From NCBI GenBank assembly GCA_947069175.1, contig CAMTDV010000017.1, positions 54,011,137 through 54,075,136 on the forward strand: a DNA stretch of 64,000 bases, read 5' to 3'. The position numbers and the translations under genes were made by a program. Of this stretch, positions 46,201 through 57,373 are shown piece by piece (positions within the stretch are counted from its first letter, which is position 1; the number at the start of each line of letters is the position of its first letter). The stretch comes from Scalesia atractyloides (taxonomy: Eukaryota > Streptophyta > Magnoliopsida > Asterales > Asteraceae). Below the pieces are notes generated by a model that saw nothing but the letters and a program-made list of their open reading frames with translations, did no database searches and was not told where the DNA came from.

Positions 46201-46632
46201 TTTCTTCAGTGTTGGTTTATTCACACTCCCTTTATATCCCATGCAGAAGAAACATCTGCAAACCATCTTCTCATCTTGATGAATCGGATCATCTTCTTTA
46301 TCTTTAAGCTCTAAAATTCTTCGAATATCGCCTTCAGTAACTATAATCGGCTTAATCTCATCACCAACCTGTACTGTAGAAGAGATTGTCTTCTCATCAG
46401 CACTTAGATTCGTGTTCATCCAGAAGTGAATAACATGTGATTGAAAAGATACAATGCGCTCAGTAATTGCACGGCGAATATGACTATCTTCAAGAAACTT
46501 CAAAATACTGTCATATTCCTTCAGCGATGGACAAATAGACTTGTCAAGCGTAATACATGTGTTGTGAGTTTTGGAAAACTGAACTGAAATAACACACGCT
46601 GGAACCTGTGCATGAAAAACGACATAAAACAA
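43240..46632 (-). pseudogene. Post-pol extra ORF of the copia element (env-like position), broken
   Basis: A long ORF downstream of pol, where Sireviruses carry an additional or 'env-like' gene of unknown function. Order on the minus strand: a folded N-terminal domain (46632-45901; WMNTNLSADEKTISS, KPIIVTEGDIRRILELKD, YLASMALTFILKKPFNVSK); a frameshift in a T-run near 45945; a basic Lys-rich linker; repeated TQEPP and STPK-type units; a predicted coiled coil (NAEMLEKRVKILEDKVVQIE and on to about 44690); an acidic region (GDDDDDFDQGDDDFDQ); and a C-terminal domain (43988-43240; FPTFEEMYKQLNEDMLKDS, LPYWDLEELVQTVNV). Several in-frame stops. No signal peptide or transmembrane helix is evident, so a true envelope role is doubtful. 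A splice-acceptor-like sequence precedes codon 10 (see findings). Confidence 0.8.
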
Positions 46633-46694
46633 TTAGCACGCTTTTCAAGGAAAAATCACAAAAATTTTCCTAAAAATTTTCTAACACTTTAATC

Positions 46695-47590
46695 AAGTTC
46701 GGTCGAGCTTGATTAGTGTTAAACACACTGATTTTAGCAAGTTCACCCGAACACGTAACACACATGTTCAAATTTTTTCTTAATGCAAGTTCGGGCGAAC
46801 TTACAGTTTTATTATACAATTTTTCTTAAGTTCGGCCGAACATGTATGAGACACATGTTTCATTTTAAAGACCAAGTTCGGTCGAACTTACCATAAAACA
46901 AAACACTTTTTGTTACATAAGTTCGGTCGAACATGTATGATCAAAAATATTTCAACACTCAAGTTCGGTCGATCATGTTCCTGATTTATTCAAGTGTGTT
47001 TTGGACAAGTCCGGTCGAACTTGACAACAAGTTCGGCCAAACTTGTCATCATCTTCAATCAGACTAAACAAGTTTCAGCATGCAAACATGTATTTCAGTT
47101 CAATCAAAAACAGTTTCTCGGTCATTTTTAAGTATAGATCAAAGATTTATGTTCAATTTTGTCCAATAACACCTAAAACTATCAGATTTTAAGTTTTTAG
47201 ATTTGGTTTTGTTTGTTAACAGTTCAATCATGGTTTATTATCAATTAATTACCTATGCCATAGTAGTTGGTGTACTAATCACCAAAAACTATCTTCAAAT
47301 GGACAGTATAACGACTTAAAAGTGACAATTTCTCACAAATTCTCTCAAAACACTCAAGTTCGCTCAAAACTACTGATAACAAGTAAATGAGTTCGCCCGA
47401 ACTTGAATGGTATTTATACCATGTCAAGTTCGGGCGAACTTGTTAAGCCCATCCTGAGGCCCATAGAAGTTCGGGCGAACTTATCGTAAAACTAACAATC
47501 AGCCATATGCAAGTTCGGTCGAACTTGCTGATTATTAAACTCGAATTGTTTAGCAAGTTCGGCCGAACTTGCCAAACCTCAAAATTTCAA
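46695..47590. repeat. Palindrome series in the copia spacer
   Basis: AAGTTCG-NN-CGAACTT and degenerate forms start at about 46695, 46739, 46787, 46828, 46874, 46919, 46961, 47007 and 47029. More occur at about 47390-47575. The first eight are 41-48 bp apart. Centres vary: GT, GG, GC, CC. Confidence 0.92.
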
Positions 47591-48612
47591 ACTTTTTTCA
47601 AATTCTTCATTTTTAACCCTGAACTTTCCAACTTTTTACCAGTTATGAAAATCCACACAGTTGACCAAGTCCAAGCTAATGACCTTGGTTGACCAATTTG
47701 TCTGCCGAGTCCAAGTTAGTTTGACCCGTTACGAACAAACTGTTGATATTTTCAAAATCAAAGTTTCAAATTAATGAACTTTTCATCGTTTATCTTTTCA
47801 GATTAACAGATTAGCTCCCAGCCCATTGTCAAAGAGATTCCCACCAGTTCTAGCATCTTACCAGACTTCGAAGATCCGTTCTCCAACATTGGTTTGCTGA
47901 AAACAATGTAGAAACAAAATCTTTTTGTATTTTTGTAAGTTTATACTAAAACGCACAGAAAATCTTTTTGATTTTAATCTGTAAAGCTGAAATATAATGA
48001 AATAAGCAATATAAACTACGTACAAACATATTTACAGACATATTTTTGTGAATTCGTGTCAAAGGATCATATCAGTTGATTGAGACATATCACCAGTACC
48101 GTTGACCTTTATATGACTTTAAGTTTTAAACTCGTTTACCTAGATTGTCGATATGTTTGTCCACTTAAACTTTACCACATTTCTCAACTGTTTCAAGATA
48201 TGTTAAGATAAAATTAATGAAACTTGACTTATCTATGGTTCCCACTTCTTGAATATACTCCCGTATCCAGATTCCCTAGATTTCATCTTACAGGTGAATA
48301 TAGCGTAATTGATATCTGTATCTGGGTTGTGCGAGACCTTGAGAGCTCAGGTTAGTACTACCGTACAGACAAAGAGATGAAGGCTCGTCTTTAAGGTGTG
48401 TTCCATTAAGGAATCTTTTCAGTATTGCATATGATTATATCTTTCGATACTTTTCAATATTGCATGCAATTTGGGGTTTAAAATGAAAGTATTATAGAAG
48501 TTCTAGACCATTGCTTCCGCAAAATCATAAGAACTTGTATAATACCCCAGATATCAACTATCTATAAAGACCTCGTATCTCAGAATCAGGCAATCTTTCA
48601 AACGAAATTTCG

Positions 48613-48770
48613 GAGTACTAAGTCCATATATCCAAGATGTGTTAATCCAAAAGATTAAGCAGTTGTAAAATTTAGTTTATATCTCGAAAACGAGTACTAA
48701 GTCCATATATCCAAGATGTGTTAATCCACAAGATTAAGCAGTTGTAAAATTTAGTTTATATCTCGAAAAC
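48613..48770. repeat. 79-bp perfect-register tandem duplication
   Basis: 48613-48691 and 48692-48770 both start 'gagtactaagtccatatatc' and differ at only a couple of bases, so the duplication is recent relative to the element. Confidence 0.95.
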
Positions 48771-49085
48771 AGTTTACTGAACGTGTTAAGCCTATCGACA
48801 CATCCGCAGTAAGACTCGTTTATTACTTTTTAAAACTTTACATTTCTTTAGCATATTGTGATAGTCCACTGATGTACTATCATTTCCTTTTATGACACTG
48901 AATTCTTTTTATCTTTTTCAATGTTTTTGAACATTTTGAATTTTTATATGTTTTTGGATTTTAAACTTTTTCAAATGTTTTTATATTTTCTCTAACATTT
49001 CTCCCCCTAAAATCAAAAACATCTTTTTGGATTTTAGTTTTTAATAAAATTCTAAGCTAGAAAAGTATTTACAAACCAATATGGT

Positions 49086-49514
49086 TCATGCGAACTCGTC
49101 GTCCGATCCGTATTCAACCTCAGCGTCCGCACCTGTCAGCAAGTTTTTCATACCGTTAATTCTCAACAAGTATTTAAACCGTGATAATGAAAATGGTTTG
49201 GTATAAAAATCAGCCTTTTGTTCGTCGGTGTGGATTTTTTCTATTCGTACCAATTTCTTTTCGTAGCAATCACAAATGAAATGATAACGAATTTCAATGT
49301 GTTTTGTGCGTGAGTGATGAACCGGATTTTTAGTTATATCGATGGCTGCCTTGTTATCAACATACAATGGAGTGTCTAGAAATTGCAGACCAAAGTCTCT
49401 CATCTGTTGTTGAATACAAAGAATCTGTGAACAACAACTGGAGGCCGAGATATACTCAGCTTCACAGGTAGAGAGAGCGAGCGTAGTCTGTTTCTTACAC
49501 TGCCAGGTTACCAT
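49086..49514 (-). pseudogene. pol: Copia RNase H
   Basis: VTWQCKKQTTLALSTCEAEYISASSCC, VDNKAAIDITKNPVHHSRTK, HIEIRYHFICDC, DEQKADFYTKPFS: the standard Ty1/copia RNase H block, 142 codons open. The acidic residues in CEAEY and VDNKAA are intact. Upstream the frame is interrupted near 49530-49560 by stops, and a short acidic tail follows the domain (ADAEVEYGSDDEFA). It is the C-terminus of pol; the extra ORF starts 2.4 kb further downstream. Confidence 0.92.
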
Positions 49515-49558
49515 TCTTGTTCCGAAGAACTAGCATCCCGCTGTAGTTGATTTAGAAT

Positions 49559-50680
49559 TCAACTTATCAACACCAAAATCGGAATCAGAATACCTGTGAG
49601 GTCAAAATTGTCGTTCTTCGGGTACCACAAGCCGGTGCTTGGGCATCCTTTCAGATATCTGAAGATACGCTTCACGATCTGCATGTGTAAGATCCTCGGG
49701 CTTGACTGATATCTGGCGCATAGGTAGATTGGATACATAATATCTAGGCACGATGTCGTCAGATACATTAGTGATCCAATCATCGATCTGTATAACGTCT
49801 CGTCAACTTTGGCTCCAGTCTCGTCAACACAAATGTCATGGTTGAGAGCAAGAGGCGTAGATAGCGGCTTCAAGCTTTCCATTCCAAACTTCTCAAGATG
49901 TCGTTAACATACTTAGTCTGATGAATGAAAATACCATCCAGAAGCTGATCTACTTGCAAACCAAGAAAGAACTTCATTTCGCCCATCAAGGACATTTCGA
50001 ATTTCTTTTTCATGATTCCTTCAAACTCTTTGCAGAGACTATCATTTGTAGATCCAAAGATGACAACGTAGATTTGAACTATAATCAGATGGCCATCAAC
50101 TTCTCTGGTGATAAAGCCGTTTCCGATGAGATGTTGCGATAACATCTCATACCAAGCTCTCGGGGCTTGGTGTAGACCGTAGAGTGCTTTATCCAGTAGG
50201 TACGCTTTCTTCTTGTTAAGTGGATCGACAAACCCCAATGGTTGTCCAACGTACACCTTCTCACGTAATTTGCCATACAGAAAAGCTGATTTGACATCCA
50301 GTTGATAGACCTTAAATCCTTTCCATGATGCGAAAGCTAGAAATATTCGAATAGATTCCAATCGAGCTACTGGTGCATAGACTTCGTGTAGTCTATCCCT
50401 TCCTGTTGGTGAAATCCTTGACAACAAGCCTAGCTTTGTTACGAACAACAACTCCTCTATCATCACGTTTACACTTAAAGACCCATTTTGTATCAATTGC
50501 TTTCTGATTTTCTGGTAGGTCTTCAAGCTTCCACACTCCCAACTTTTCAAACTGCAATAATTCTTCTTGCATTGCTAGTACCCAGTTTTCATCTACTAAA
50601 GCTTCATTAACTGTCTTAGGCTCAATCTGAGAGATGAAACATGAATGGAAACAATAGTTTTGGGTTGTAGCAACACGTGT
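49559..50680 (-). pseudogene. pol: Copia reverse transcriptase, catalytic Asp pair deleted
   Basis: RT begins NEALVDENWVLAMQEELLQF and runs through DTKWVFKCKRDDRG, a frameshift near 50400-550, YAPVARLESIRIFLAFA, YQLDVKSAFLYGKL and KALYGLHQAPRAWYE. The catalytic box then reads QIYVVIFGST. The family has Y-V-D-D before the I-I-F-G-S motif, so a 6-bp in-frame deletion (near 50062) removed the two Asp. MKFFLGLQVDQ, YVNDILR and, after a further frameshift near 49875, PLSTPLALNHD and YRSMIGSLMYLT complete the domain. Confidence 0.93.
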
Positions 50681-51099
50681 ATAGAAACCACTGAGTTCTT
50701 TATTAATCTGCCCTCGAGTTCTAACACCAGTTTGAAGTTCTCCGATAATATTTGTTGACGGATGATAGGAATATGATCGCGGCAATTCTTCACTTGGAAC
50801 ATCTACTAAGTTTTGCTGATTAGTGATGTTGAGATCAACAACAAATTCAATATTTGGAGAGTTTGATGAAGCTTCATTTATGTTGCTCGGGACTGCAGAC
50901 TGATTAAGAAGACTTGTTATCTGCTCCACTTCTTCATCTGAAGAAGATGATTCCCCATCAGCATCAAATGTCGGTGCTTCATCTGAATCAGAATCTTGAT
51001 TCTGAGGCAAACTGGGCTCCGTTGTTGTATTCATTGGTTCAGTAGAGGCAGTCGTTAGAAGAGTAGTGGGTGATGATAATGTTTCAAGAACATTTTCAG

Positions 51100-52545
51100 C
51101 CGGAACACCACTATTGTTTGAACTTGCGCCAGAAGAAGATGGATCCAACGTGGGTTGATTAACCACAATTGGTCGAACAATTTGCTCTTGATTCGCTGAC
51201 TGGTGAAGATAATATAACACTGCAACTTCTTTGTCAGTTGGTTCTTTGGGCAAGTCAAATGACTTCCAAAGGTCTTGATAGTTAAACAGCCATGCGTCAC
51301 CTTTCCTCTGAATAGGATCCGTGTAATTGAAACAATCCACGTTCTGTCCTTCAATAACCTTTCGCAATGAAGGAACATATACTCTTCTCAACGGACTCGC
51401 ATATCCGACAAAGAAACCTTTGAGAGATTTAGCTCCGAATTTGCCATCTTGGTCTATTACGGTACAAGGTGCACCGAATGGTTCTAGGAACTTCAAATTT
51501 TGCTTCCGTCGGTTTATCATCTCAAAACATGTTTTCTTTGTTGGTTTAACAGTGAGAACCCTGTTTAGCGTGTAGCAAGCCGCAGCAACTGCTTCACTCC
51601 AGAAACTAATTGGAAGTTTAGAATCTCAAGCATGGTTCTCGTAGTTTCAGTCAAAGTTTGATTCTTCCGTTCAGCAACTCCGTTTTGCTGTAGAATATAG
51701 GGAGCACTAAACTCGTGCAGAATCCCTTTTGCGTTGCAGAATTCCTTCATTTTGTTATTCTTAAACTCTGTGCCATTGTCACTTCTAATGCGTCTGACCG
51801 GCAAATGATAAATGTTCTCGAGTTTCTTGAATAGAATAACCAAATTCTCAAATGTTTCGTCTTTTGATTCTTGAAAGAATACCCATGAATATCTCGAATA
51901 GTCATCGGTCACGACCAAGCAATATAAGTCTCCTGATATGCTTCGAACATTTACAAGACCAAATAGATCCATGTGGAGACGTTCTAAAGGCAACTTGATT
52001 AAGTTTAGAATTTTCTTCGGATGAGATTTCTTGATCTGCTTTCCCTTCTTGCATTCCAAGCAATGATCAGACATTTGAAAACTTCGAAGATTTACGCCTT
52101 CTACAAGATCATTATGAACCAAGAAATTCATTTTTCGCAAATGAATATGCCCCATCTTACGATGCCAAAGAATAGAATCTTTTTCAGTAGCCTTTGATAC
52201 AAAACATTGTGCTGATTGTGATGAAGTGGTAGCAACACCCATGTCAAGAACATATAAATCATTCTCTCGTGGTGCTCGCATCAGAATCCACTCATCTGAA
52301 ATTTTGAATCCCGGCTTCAAGATAATACACTCTTTATCATTGAAATGGACTGTAAATTTCTTGTCACAAATCTGTGATATACTCAGAAGATTGTTCTCAA
52401 GCTCTGCAATATAGTTCACGCGGTCAAAAGAAACTACGCCATTAGAGAGTTTTCCCTCGGCGATTATCCTTCCACCTTGATTTCCTGCAAATCCAACATA
52501 TCCACCATTGATAGCTTTAATGTCGAATAGAAATGCCTTCATCAT
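51100..52545 (-). pseudogene. pol: Copia integrase (catalytic triad intact, frames broken)
   Basis: GAG-pre-integrase/HHCC domain with SILWHRKMGHIHLRKMNFLV and CLECKKGKQIKKSH. The rve core has Asp in LHMDLFG, Asp in RIRSDNGTEFKN and Glu in QQNGVAERKNQTL, so the D,D,E triad is complete. The 326-codon frame (52545-51565) ends by frameshift. The C-terminal part continues at 51520 (NRRKQNLKFLEPFGAPC, AKSLKGFFVGYASPLRRVY), followed by a Ser/Thr-rich linker to RT. Confidence 0.93.
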
Positions 52546-52640
52546 GTCATATGCCTGGACGCTCCACTATCCAAAATCCACTTTGAAAGTATGGATCTTT
52601 GGAGCACCTGCAAAATTCAGAAATTAGGTGAAAAGCTCTA
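52546..52640 (-). pseudogene. pol: Copia protease active-site fragment
   Basis: The minus strand reads W-I-L-D-S-G-A-S-R-H-M-T (Asp-Ser codons 52566-52571), the aspartic protease signature of Ty1/copia. Two stop codons follow at once, and the downstream frame (INGGYVGFAGNQGG) is shifted by one base. Confidence 0.82.
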
Positions 52641-55026
52641 CCCAAGCCTTCTTGGTCTTGGGTTTTACAGGATAACCATCAACAAAAGCATATTCAAACT
52701 CATCAACATTATCAAAATCAAATTCATCATCTGTTTCAACAATGTTAATGTTTGAAACTTTCACTTTTTTCTTATCTTTTACAGATTTGACATTATCATT
52801 TTTAATTTCTATTTTAATTTCTTTCACATTCTCACTAGTCTTTACCTGCTCAGACTTAGTGATTTCAGTCTTTGATTCTTTTGTGCTGTCAGTCTTTACC
52901 AGCTCAGACTTAACAACACCAGATGTTGTTGACCTTTTCTTGGCAATCCAGGTTTGAGATTTGATATTAGCCTTTTTGATGTAAAACTTGTTTTCATTAG
53001 ACCTAGAAGTTTCACCTTTTTCGAAAATGAAATTTTCAAAAATCATTTCAAACTTTGGTTTAACTTCTAGTTTTGATTCATTTCGTTTCAAAATCTTTAT
53101 AGGTTTTACAAACACTGGTTGCTTTGGTTTAACAACATTTGTTTCACTTTTTCGAGGATAAGCCGGTTTTGATTTCGGACAATGTCGTGCCACATGACCA
53201 ATTTCATTGCACTTGAAACATGTCTGATTATCAAGTGGATGTCCTTTAATTTGTGGTTTTAACACTACTTGAGGTTTTGGCACCACTTGTAACCTTGGCT
53301 TTATCTCGAATTTCTTTCTCCTTTTTGAACTCATCATTTGATTGCTTACCAATCAAATACTCCTCATGAACTGTATTCGTCCCATATACAAACTTCATGT
53401 TTTTGTTTTTATATTCATGAAATGGTGACGGTTTCTTTACAGATTCATCAGTTTCTTCTTCTAAACCCAACCCCGCTCTCCGGTTTTCCGGATGATCACC
53501 ACCGTTTCTTCGGTAATTGTTTCTTTTAGGTTTGGAATAGAATTTTTGTTCATTGATTACCAATTCCTCTGATGTGACTTCCACGAGTTTAAAGAATTTA
53601 TCAAGCAATTCTTCTTTCACATTCTGAATCGGGAAGCTATCATCAAAGTATAGTCTATCCGAATCCTTAATTTTGTACATTACAATATTAGGATCGTCAC
53701 TTAGACCATCTTCTGACGACTTATCGTCATTTTCAGATTGTGAATCAGAATTCTTTGAACTCGAGTTGGTGCTTTTGAAGTTGCCATCATCAGAACCACT
53801 TAAAACATTTTCAACAACTTTGTTAACCACAGCATTGTTATCATCATAAGATTTAGCATAGACTATATCAATGTTCTCTAGCAACTCATTTTTCTTTTTA
53901 GAAAGTAATTCAACATTGAGTGCCTTGTCCATCCCGTCTACAGATTTAACACAGTTTTTTCGCAAAGGGGGGAGGAACATTGCTACTTTGCCCGTTTTCT
54001 TTTTAGGTTTTTCATCCGATGAGATTGTTGGAAGAATGTGATTGATAACATACGCGTTAGTGGTATAACTTCTTAACAATTGTCGAACTCTTTCAGTTTC
54101 AATTGTCATATCTTGAAGTTGTTGTTTGATTTCAGCAATGGTGTTGATATAAATGTTAATTGCTCTTTGTTTATCCATTACTGTACCACTCAACATTCTT
54201 ATATTATCATGTTTTTCGGTGTTATTTCTGTCGAGTCTGCCATAATCATTTTTCATTTTGTCATACGCTTCTTTCATTGTGCGATAATCATATTTTAACA
54301 AATCGTTATGCAATTTGTTTTCAGAGATGATCTTTGATTTTTCGGCACATTCGACACAAGGTTTAGTACATTTTGTACAAGGTTTCTCAACCTCTACAAC
54401 TTGTACTTTAACAACTTCTTTCTCGATAACCTTTACCTCTGGACCTACCTTGGTTAGATTTGCCATTAAAGCTTTATCTGCCATGTCCTTGAGGTCTTCG
54501 ACTTTCATTTCTTGAGTGATATCAACAATCACTTCATCAATCTTTTTCTCCTCAACCACTTGTTCTTTCGTGCTTCCATCAAAGTGACCTGCAAAACTGT
54601 CACAAGAATTAGAGGATAAAATTCCTTTTCTCTACATATGGATATATTCCTCTTCTTCTTGCTGTTGATGCAGGTATTGTTCCAGAATAGCTTGTTCGAA
54701 AGCTGCTGCTTCTGCTGCTGCCGCTGCCTCCTCTGCAGAATTATCTTCAACTATCTCTGTCATCAAAGCAACTCTGGTCTTTTTTCCAATATAAGAGTTC
54801 CAGTCAAAAACGTCATCTTCTGTAGAAGCAACCATGGCTTTCTCCGTGGTACTACTATTTGGCTTTTCTTGGATCTCAATCTGAGTTTTCTTCGGGAACG
54901 GTTTATATTGAAGCGCCTTCTTGTAATATTCATTCCCTCCTCCGAAAGACTTTGATTTCCTGTTGCCTCAGTGTTCTTACGCTATCTTTTAAAATGTCCC
55001 TTTTGTCGACATCAAAAACACGTGAC
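52624..55026 (-). pseudogene. gag: Copia gag, zinc-knuckle and hinge region
   Basis: First knuckle at about 54975-55015: C-F-stop-C-R-Q-K-G-H-F-K-R-stop, with TGA and TAG replacing residues. An Ala/Glu-rich stretch (SAEEAAAAAEAAAFEQ) follows. Then a 437-codon frame (54559-53246) has coiled-coil character (KCTKPCVECAEKSKI, DKMKNDYGRLDRNNTEKH) and Ser/Asp/Glu-rich linkers. In the next frame (53352-52624) a second knuckle, CFKCNEIGHVARHC, precedes a Lys-rich tail leading to protease. Frameshift near 53300. Two knuckles and a long hinge fit Sirevirus gag. Confidence 0.88.
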
Positions 55027-56277
55027 TTAGGATTTGTCAAAACCCAATTTGTTGCTGGAGTTTCCTATGTCATGGCCCGTGAGTGCAACGAACTTTGTCA
55101 CTCTCCTGATAATCGAAGCTAAGGACCATTTGATGTCCATTAGTTCGAGTTCTTCCTCGTCAACATGGTCATAATCTTCTGCAGTCATCTCGGGGTTTCC
55201 GATCTTACCGGCAACAAGACATTCATAAGATTCTAAGATGGTAGCGAGTAGTGACATATGTTATTGCAACTTCTTCTGAAACAACATTGTTCAAATTCAC
55301 TGCAATGTTGCACTTGTAAACATTCGAATCAGAACTTGTTGTTGGTTTTGATTTGCTTGAATTTGGAATGTTGAATTTGAACCAGTGGTTAAGTAAGAAC
55401 TTTGTGGACTTTGGTCATACTGAGGCTGTGAATGATTCTGGTTCTGTGGAGAAGCATTCATGTTTGCCCTAAAAGCAGTTCCAGTTTTTGAACTCGAAAT
55501 GTTATCTTGCATTCCGGTTTTGTAGTACAAGCCAATGTCTTGAACTACATTAGCGTTTTTTGACTTAACTATCTTCAGAAGCTCCATTTCGTGGCCTTCG
55601 AGTTTATCGGTAAATGTTGACAACTTGAAGAAATCCCACTTATCACTATTCTTCAGAACCATCAAATATGTAGTCCATTCACCCTCTGGTAGTGCGTCAG
55701 CAAGTTTGTCGATGTATTCTTGTTCCGTCTTCTCAAGACCATGTCTTCGCATTTGCACTTTGAGGTGACAGAAACGCTCAATCATTTGCTTAATGGTCTC
55801 ATTCTTTAGCATGCTGAAAATATCAAACTCTTTCATAATTAGAGCCTTCTTGCTTTTGATCATTTCGGCAATGCCTTGGTATTTCTTTTGTAAGGACAAC
55901 CAAAGCTCTCTTGCTGTAGTATACTCTGGTAGCAAGATCAGAATATCTTCTTTGACAGACTGTTGGATGAGACTGATCATCTTTTTCTCTGCAATGTATT
56001 CGTCTCTCTGAGCTGTTGAGTAGTTGTACTTCTCAAGAACTTGTTGATGTTCATCTACCGGAATAGTATAGCCTCTTTCACTTGACACCCAGCCAGCGAA
56101 GTGCATGGCTTGAACCCGGTAGGTAAATTTTTCTTTCCATGCTTCGTATTCGTCCATGCTCATCAGCTTGGTCGGTTTGACGGTCGTTCCCATTTCGTTA
56201 TCAAGATTGACTTGATTAATCACATTAGCATTTGACGAACTAGCTCCGGACATATAAGCTCTTAGTTGGTCTTCCAT
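55027..56277 (-). pseudogene. gag: Copia gag, N-terminal capsid region
   Basis: 326-codon open frame (56277-55297) starting MEDQLRAYMSG, with YEAWKEKFTYRVQAM, ELWLSLQKKYQGIAEMI, FDIFSMLKNETIKQMIERFC and LADALPEGEW: a UBN2-type Ty1/copia gag. The start is the first ATG after a leader of about 690 bp. Frames are interrupted near 55258-55330 (three stops or two compensating shifts), then continue MSLLATILESYECLVAGKIG. Confidence 0.92.
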
Positions 56278-56950
56278 TGTGAATCACGAAACGTGTACGC
56301 TGAAAATTTTTCAAAAACTTTGAAAACAATTAGTCTTACTACAAGTTCGGTCGAACTAGTAGTGACAAATGAAGAATTCTTGAATTTTCTAACAAGTTCG
56401 GTCGAACTTGTTAGATTTACTTTGAAAATTTTCAATTATCTTCGATCGAACTTATAATCCAATTAAACAGATCTTTGAGTGAACTTGTTCAAAAGAACTT
56501 TGATGAAATACAAGCAAGTTCGGGCGAACTTACTTAAAATCTTCTTGATTTTATATAAGTTCGGTCGAACTTGATGTAAAATTAATGAAAATTTAGTATC
56601 TTCGGGCGAAGTTGACTCAAGTTTCCTCAAAAATCACCTAAGTTTGGGTGAACTTACTAAAAAATCACTTGAAAGGTGATGTTTTAGTGCAAGTTTGGCC
56701 GAACATGGCCAACAAGTTCGTTCCAGACAGATTTCAAAAACATGGTTTTTACAAAATTTCAACATGAATTCGGTTGAATTTGGTCTCCAATCTATCAAGG
56801 GTTTATCTTTGTTGTATTTTACATGATATATTCAAAATTCAAAAGATTTTGACCATGAATTCTTCATTTTGTGATCAAAAGTTAAAGAAAAAGAAGAATG
56901 GAGTAGAAATAGAAGTGATCTTGTCTTGATACTATCAAATCAGTCCGTTC
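56278..56950 (-). promoter_or_regulatory. Copia leader with palindromes
   Basis: Between PBS and gag. AAGTTCG-NN-CGAACTT sites or variants at about 56342, 56394, 56517, 56558, 56601, 56640 and 56691. No ORF supported. Confidence 0.8.
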
Positions 56951-56966
56951 TAGCTCTGATACCACT
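56951..56966 (-). promoter_or_regulatory. Copia primer-binding site (initiator-Met tRNA)
   Basis: The minus strand reads AGTGGTATCAGAGCTA directly after the LTR end. Confidence 0.93.
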
Positions 56967-57365
56967 TGTAGGACCGATCCTCGATGCTTAGGAACCTAAA
57001 TTTGATATCTAACGTCCATAATAGCGGAAATATTACGTCGTGTTACCAATAGACAAGAATTAATCAGTTAATCGTCAGTTTCATTGATTAAACGTTCAGA
57101 TTACAGGCTGACAGAACTTCGCCTCTACAATGCCAAAGTTACAAATGAGACACACAAGCTAGGTATTTATAGGATTACAAGTTCGCTCATCCTGTGTAAG
57201 TTCGCCCGAACTTACCTACATAAGTTCGGCCGAACATGCTTAAACATGTCATTACATGAGCGAACTTGGCTAAGACTCTTCATAAATACTTCTTAACCTA
57301 GCCTATCCAGCTCTATACAATACAGACTCGATGCAAGACTAAGACATAGACATTATGCACCAACA
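56967..57365 (-). repeat. Copia 5' LTR
   Basis: 399 bp. TATAAATACC box at 57163-57172 (minus) with the palindromes just upstream. Confidence 0.95.
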
Positions 57366-57373
57366 GATACAAT
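57366..57373. other. 8-bp junction 'gatacaat' between copia LTR and T2 LTR
   Basis: Matches, minus one C, the 'gataccaat' that lies next to the T 5' LTR as part of its primer-binding site (7070-7077). It is thus a PBS remnant at the wrong side of a 3' LTR. Confidence 0.8.

Larger units (their letters stand above)
46633..49085 (-). other. Copia spacer between pol and extra ORF
   Basis: 2.45 kb with no supported ORF. Contains the palindrome series at 46695-47590 and a 79-bp tandem duplication (48613-48770). Confidence 0.75.
42276..57365 (-). mobile_element. Sirevirus-type Ty1/copia element, 15.1 kb
   Basis: 399-bp LTRs at both ends (42276-42674 and 56967-57365) start TGTAGGACCG and end CACCAACA. 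By eye count they differ at about 14 positions, mostly transitions. On the minus strand the order is 5' LTR, PBS, palindrome-rich leader, gag, protease, integrase, RT, RNase H, palindrome-rich spacer, an extra ORF of about 1.1 kb codons, polypurine tract, 3' LTR. Integrase before RT identifies Ty1/copia. The large size and post-pol ORF identify the Sirevirus group. All ORFs are broken. Confidence 0.92.

Noticed and set aside
46000..46632. Naming the post-pol ORF after a longin/synaptobrevin domain, as some database entries for similar Asteraceae proteins seem to do
   Set aside because: I see no longin features in the sequence. The name looks like annotation carry-over and the position is that of the Sirevirus extra ORF.
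43240..46632. Calling the extra ORF a true envelope gene
   Set aside because: No signal peptide, fusion peptide or transmembrane helix is visible.
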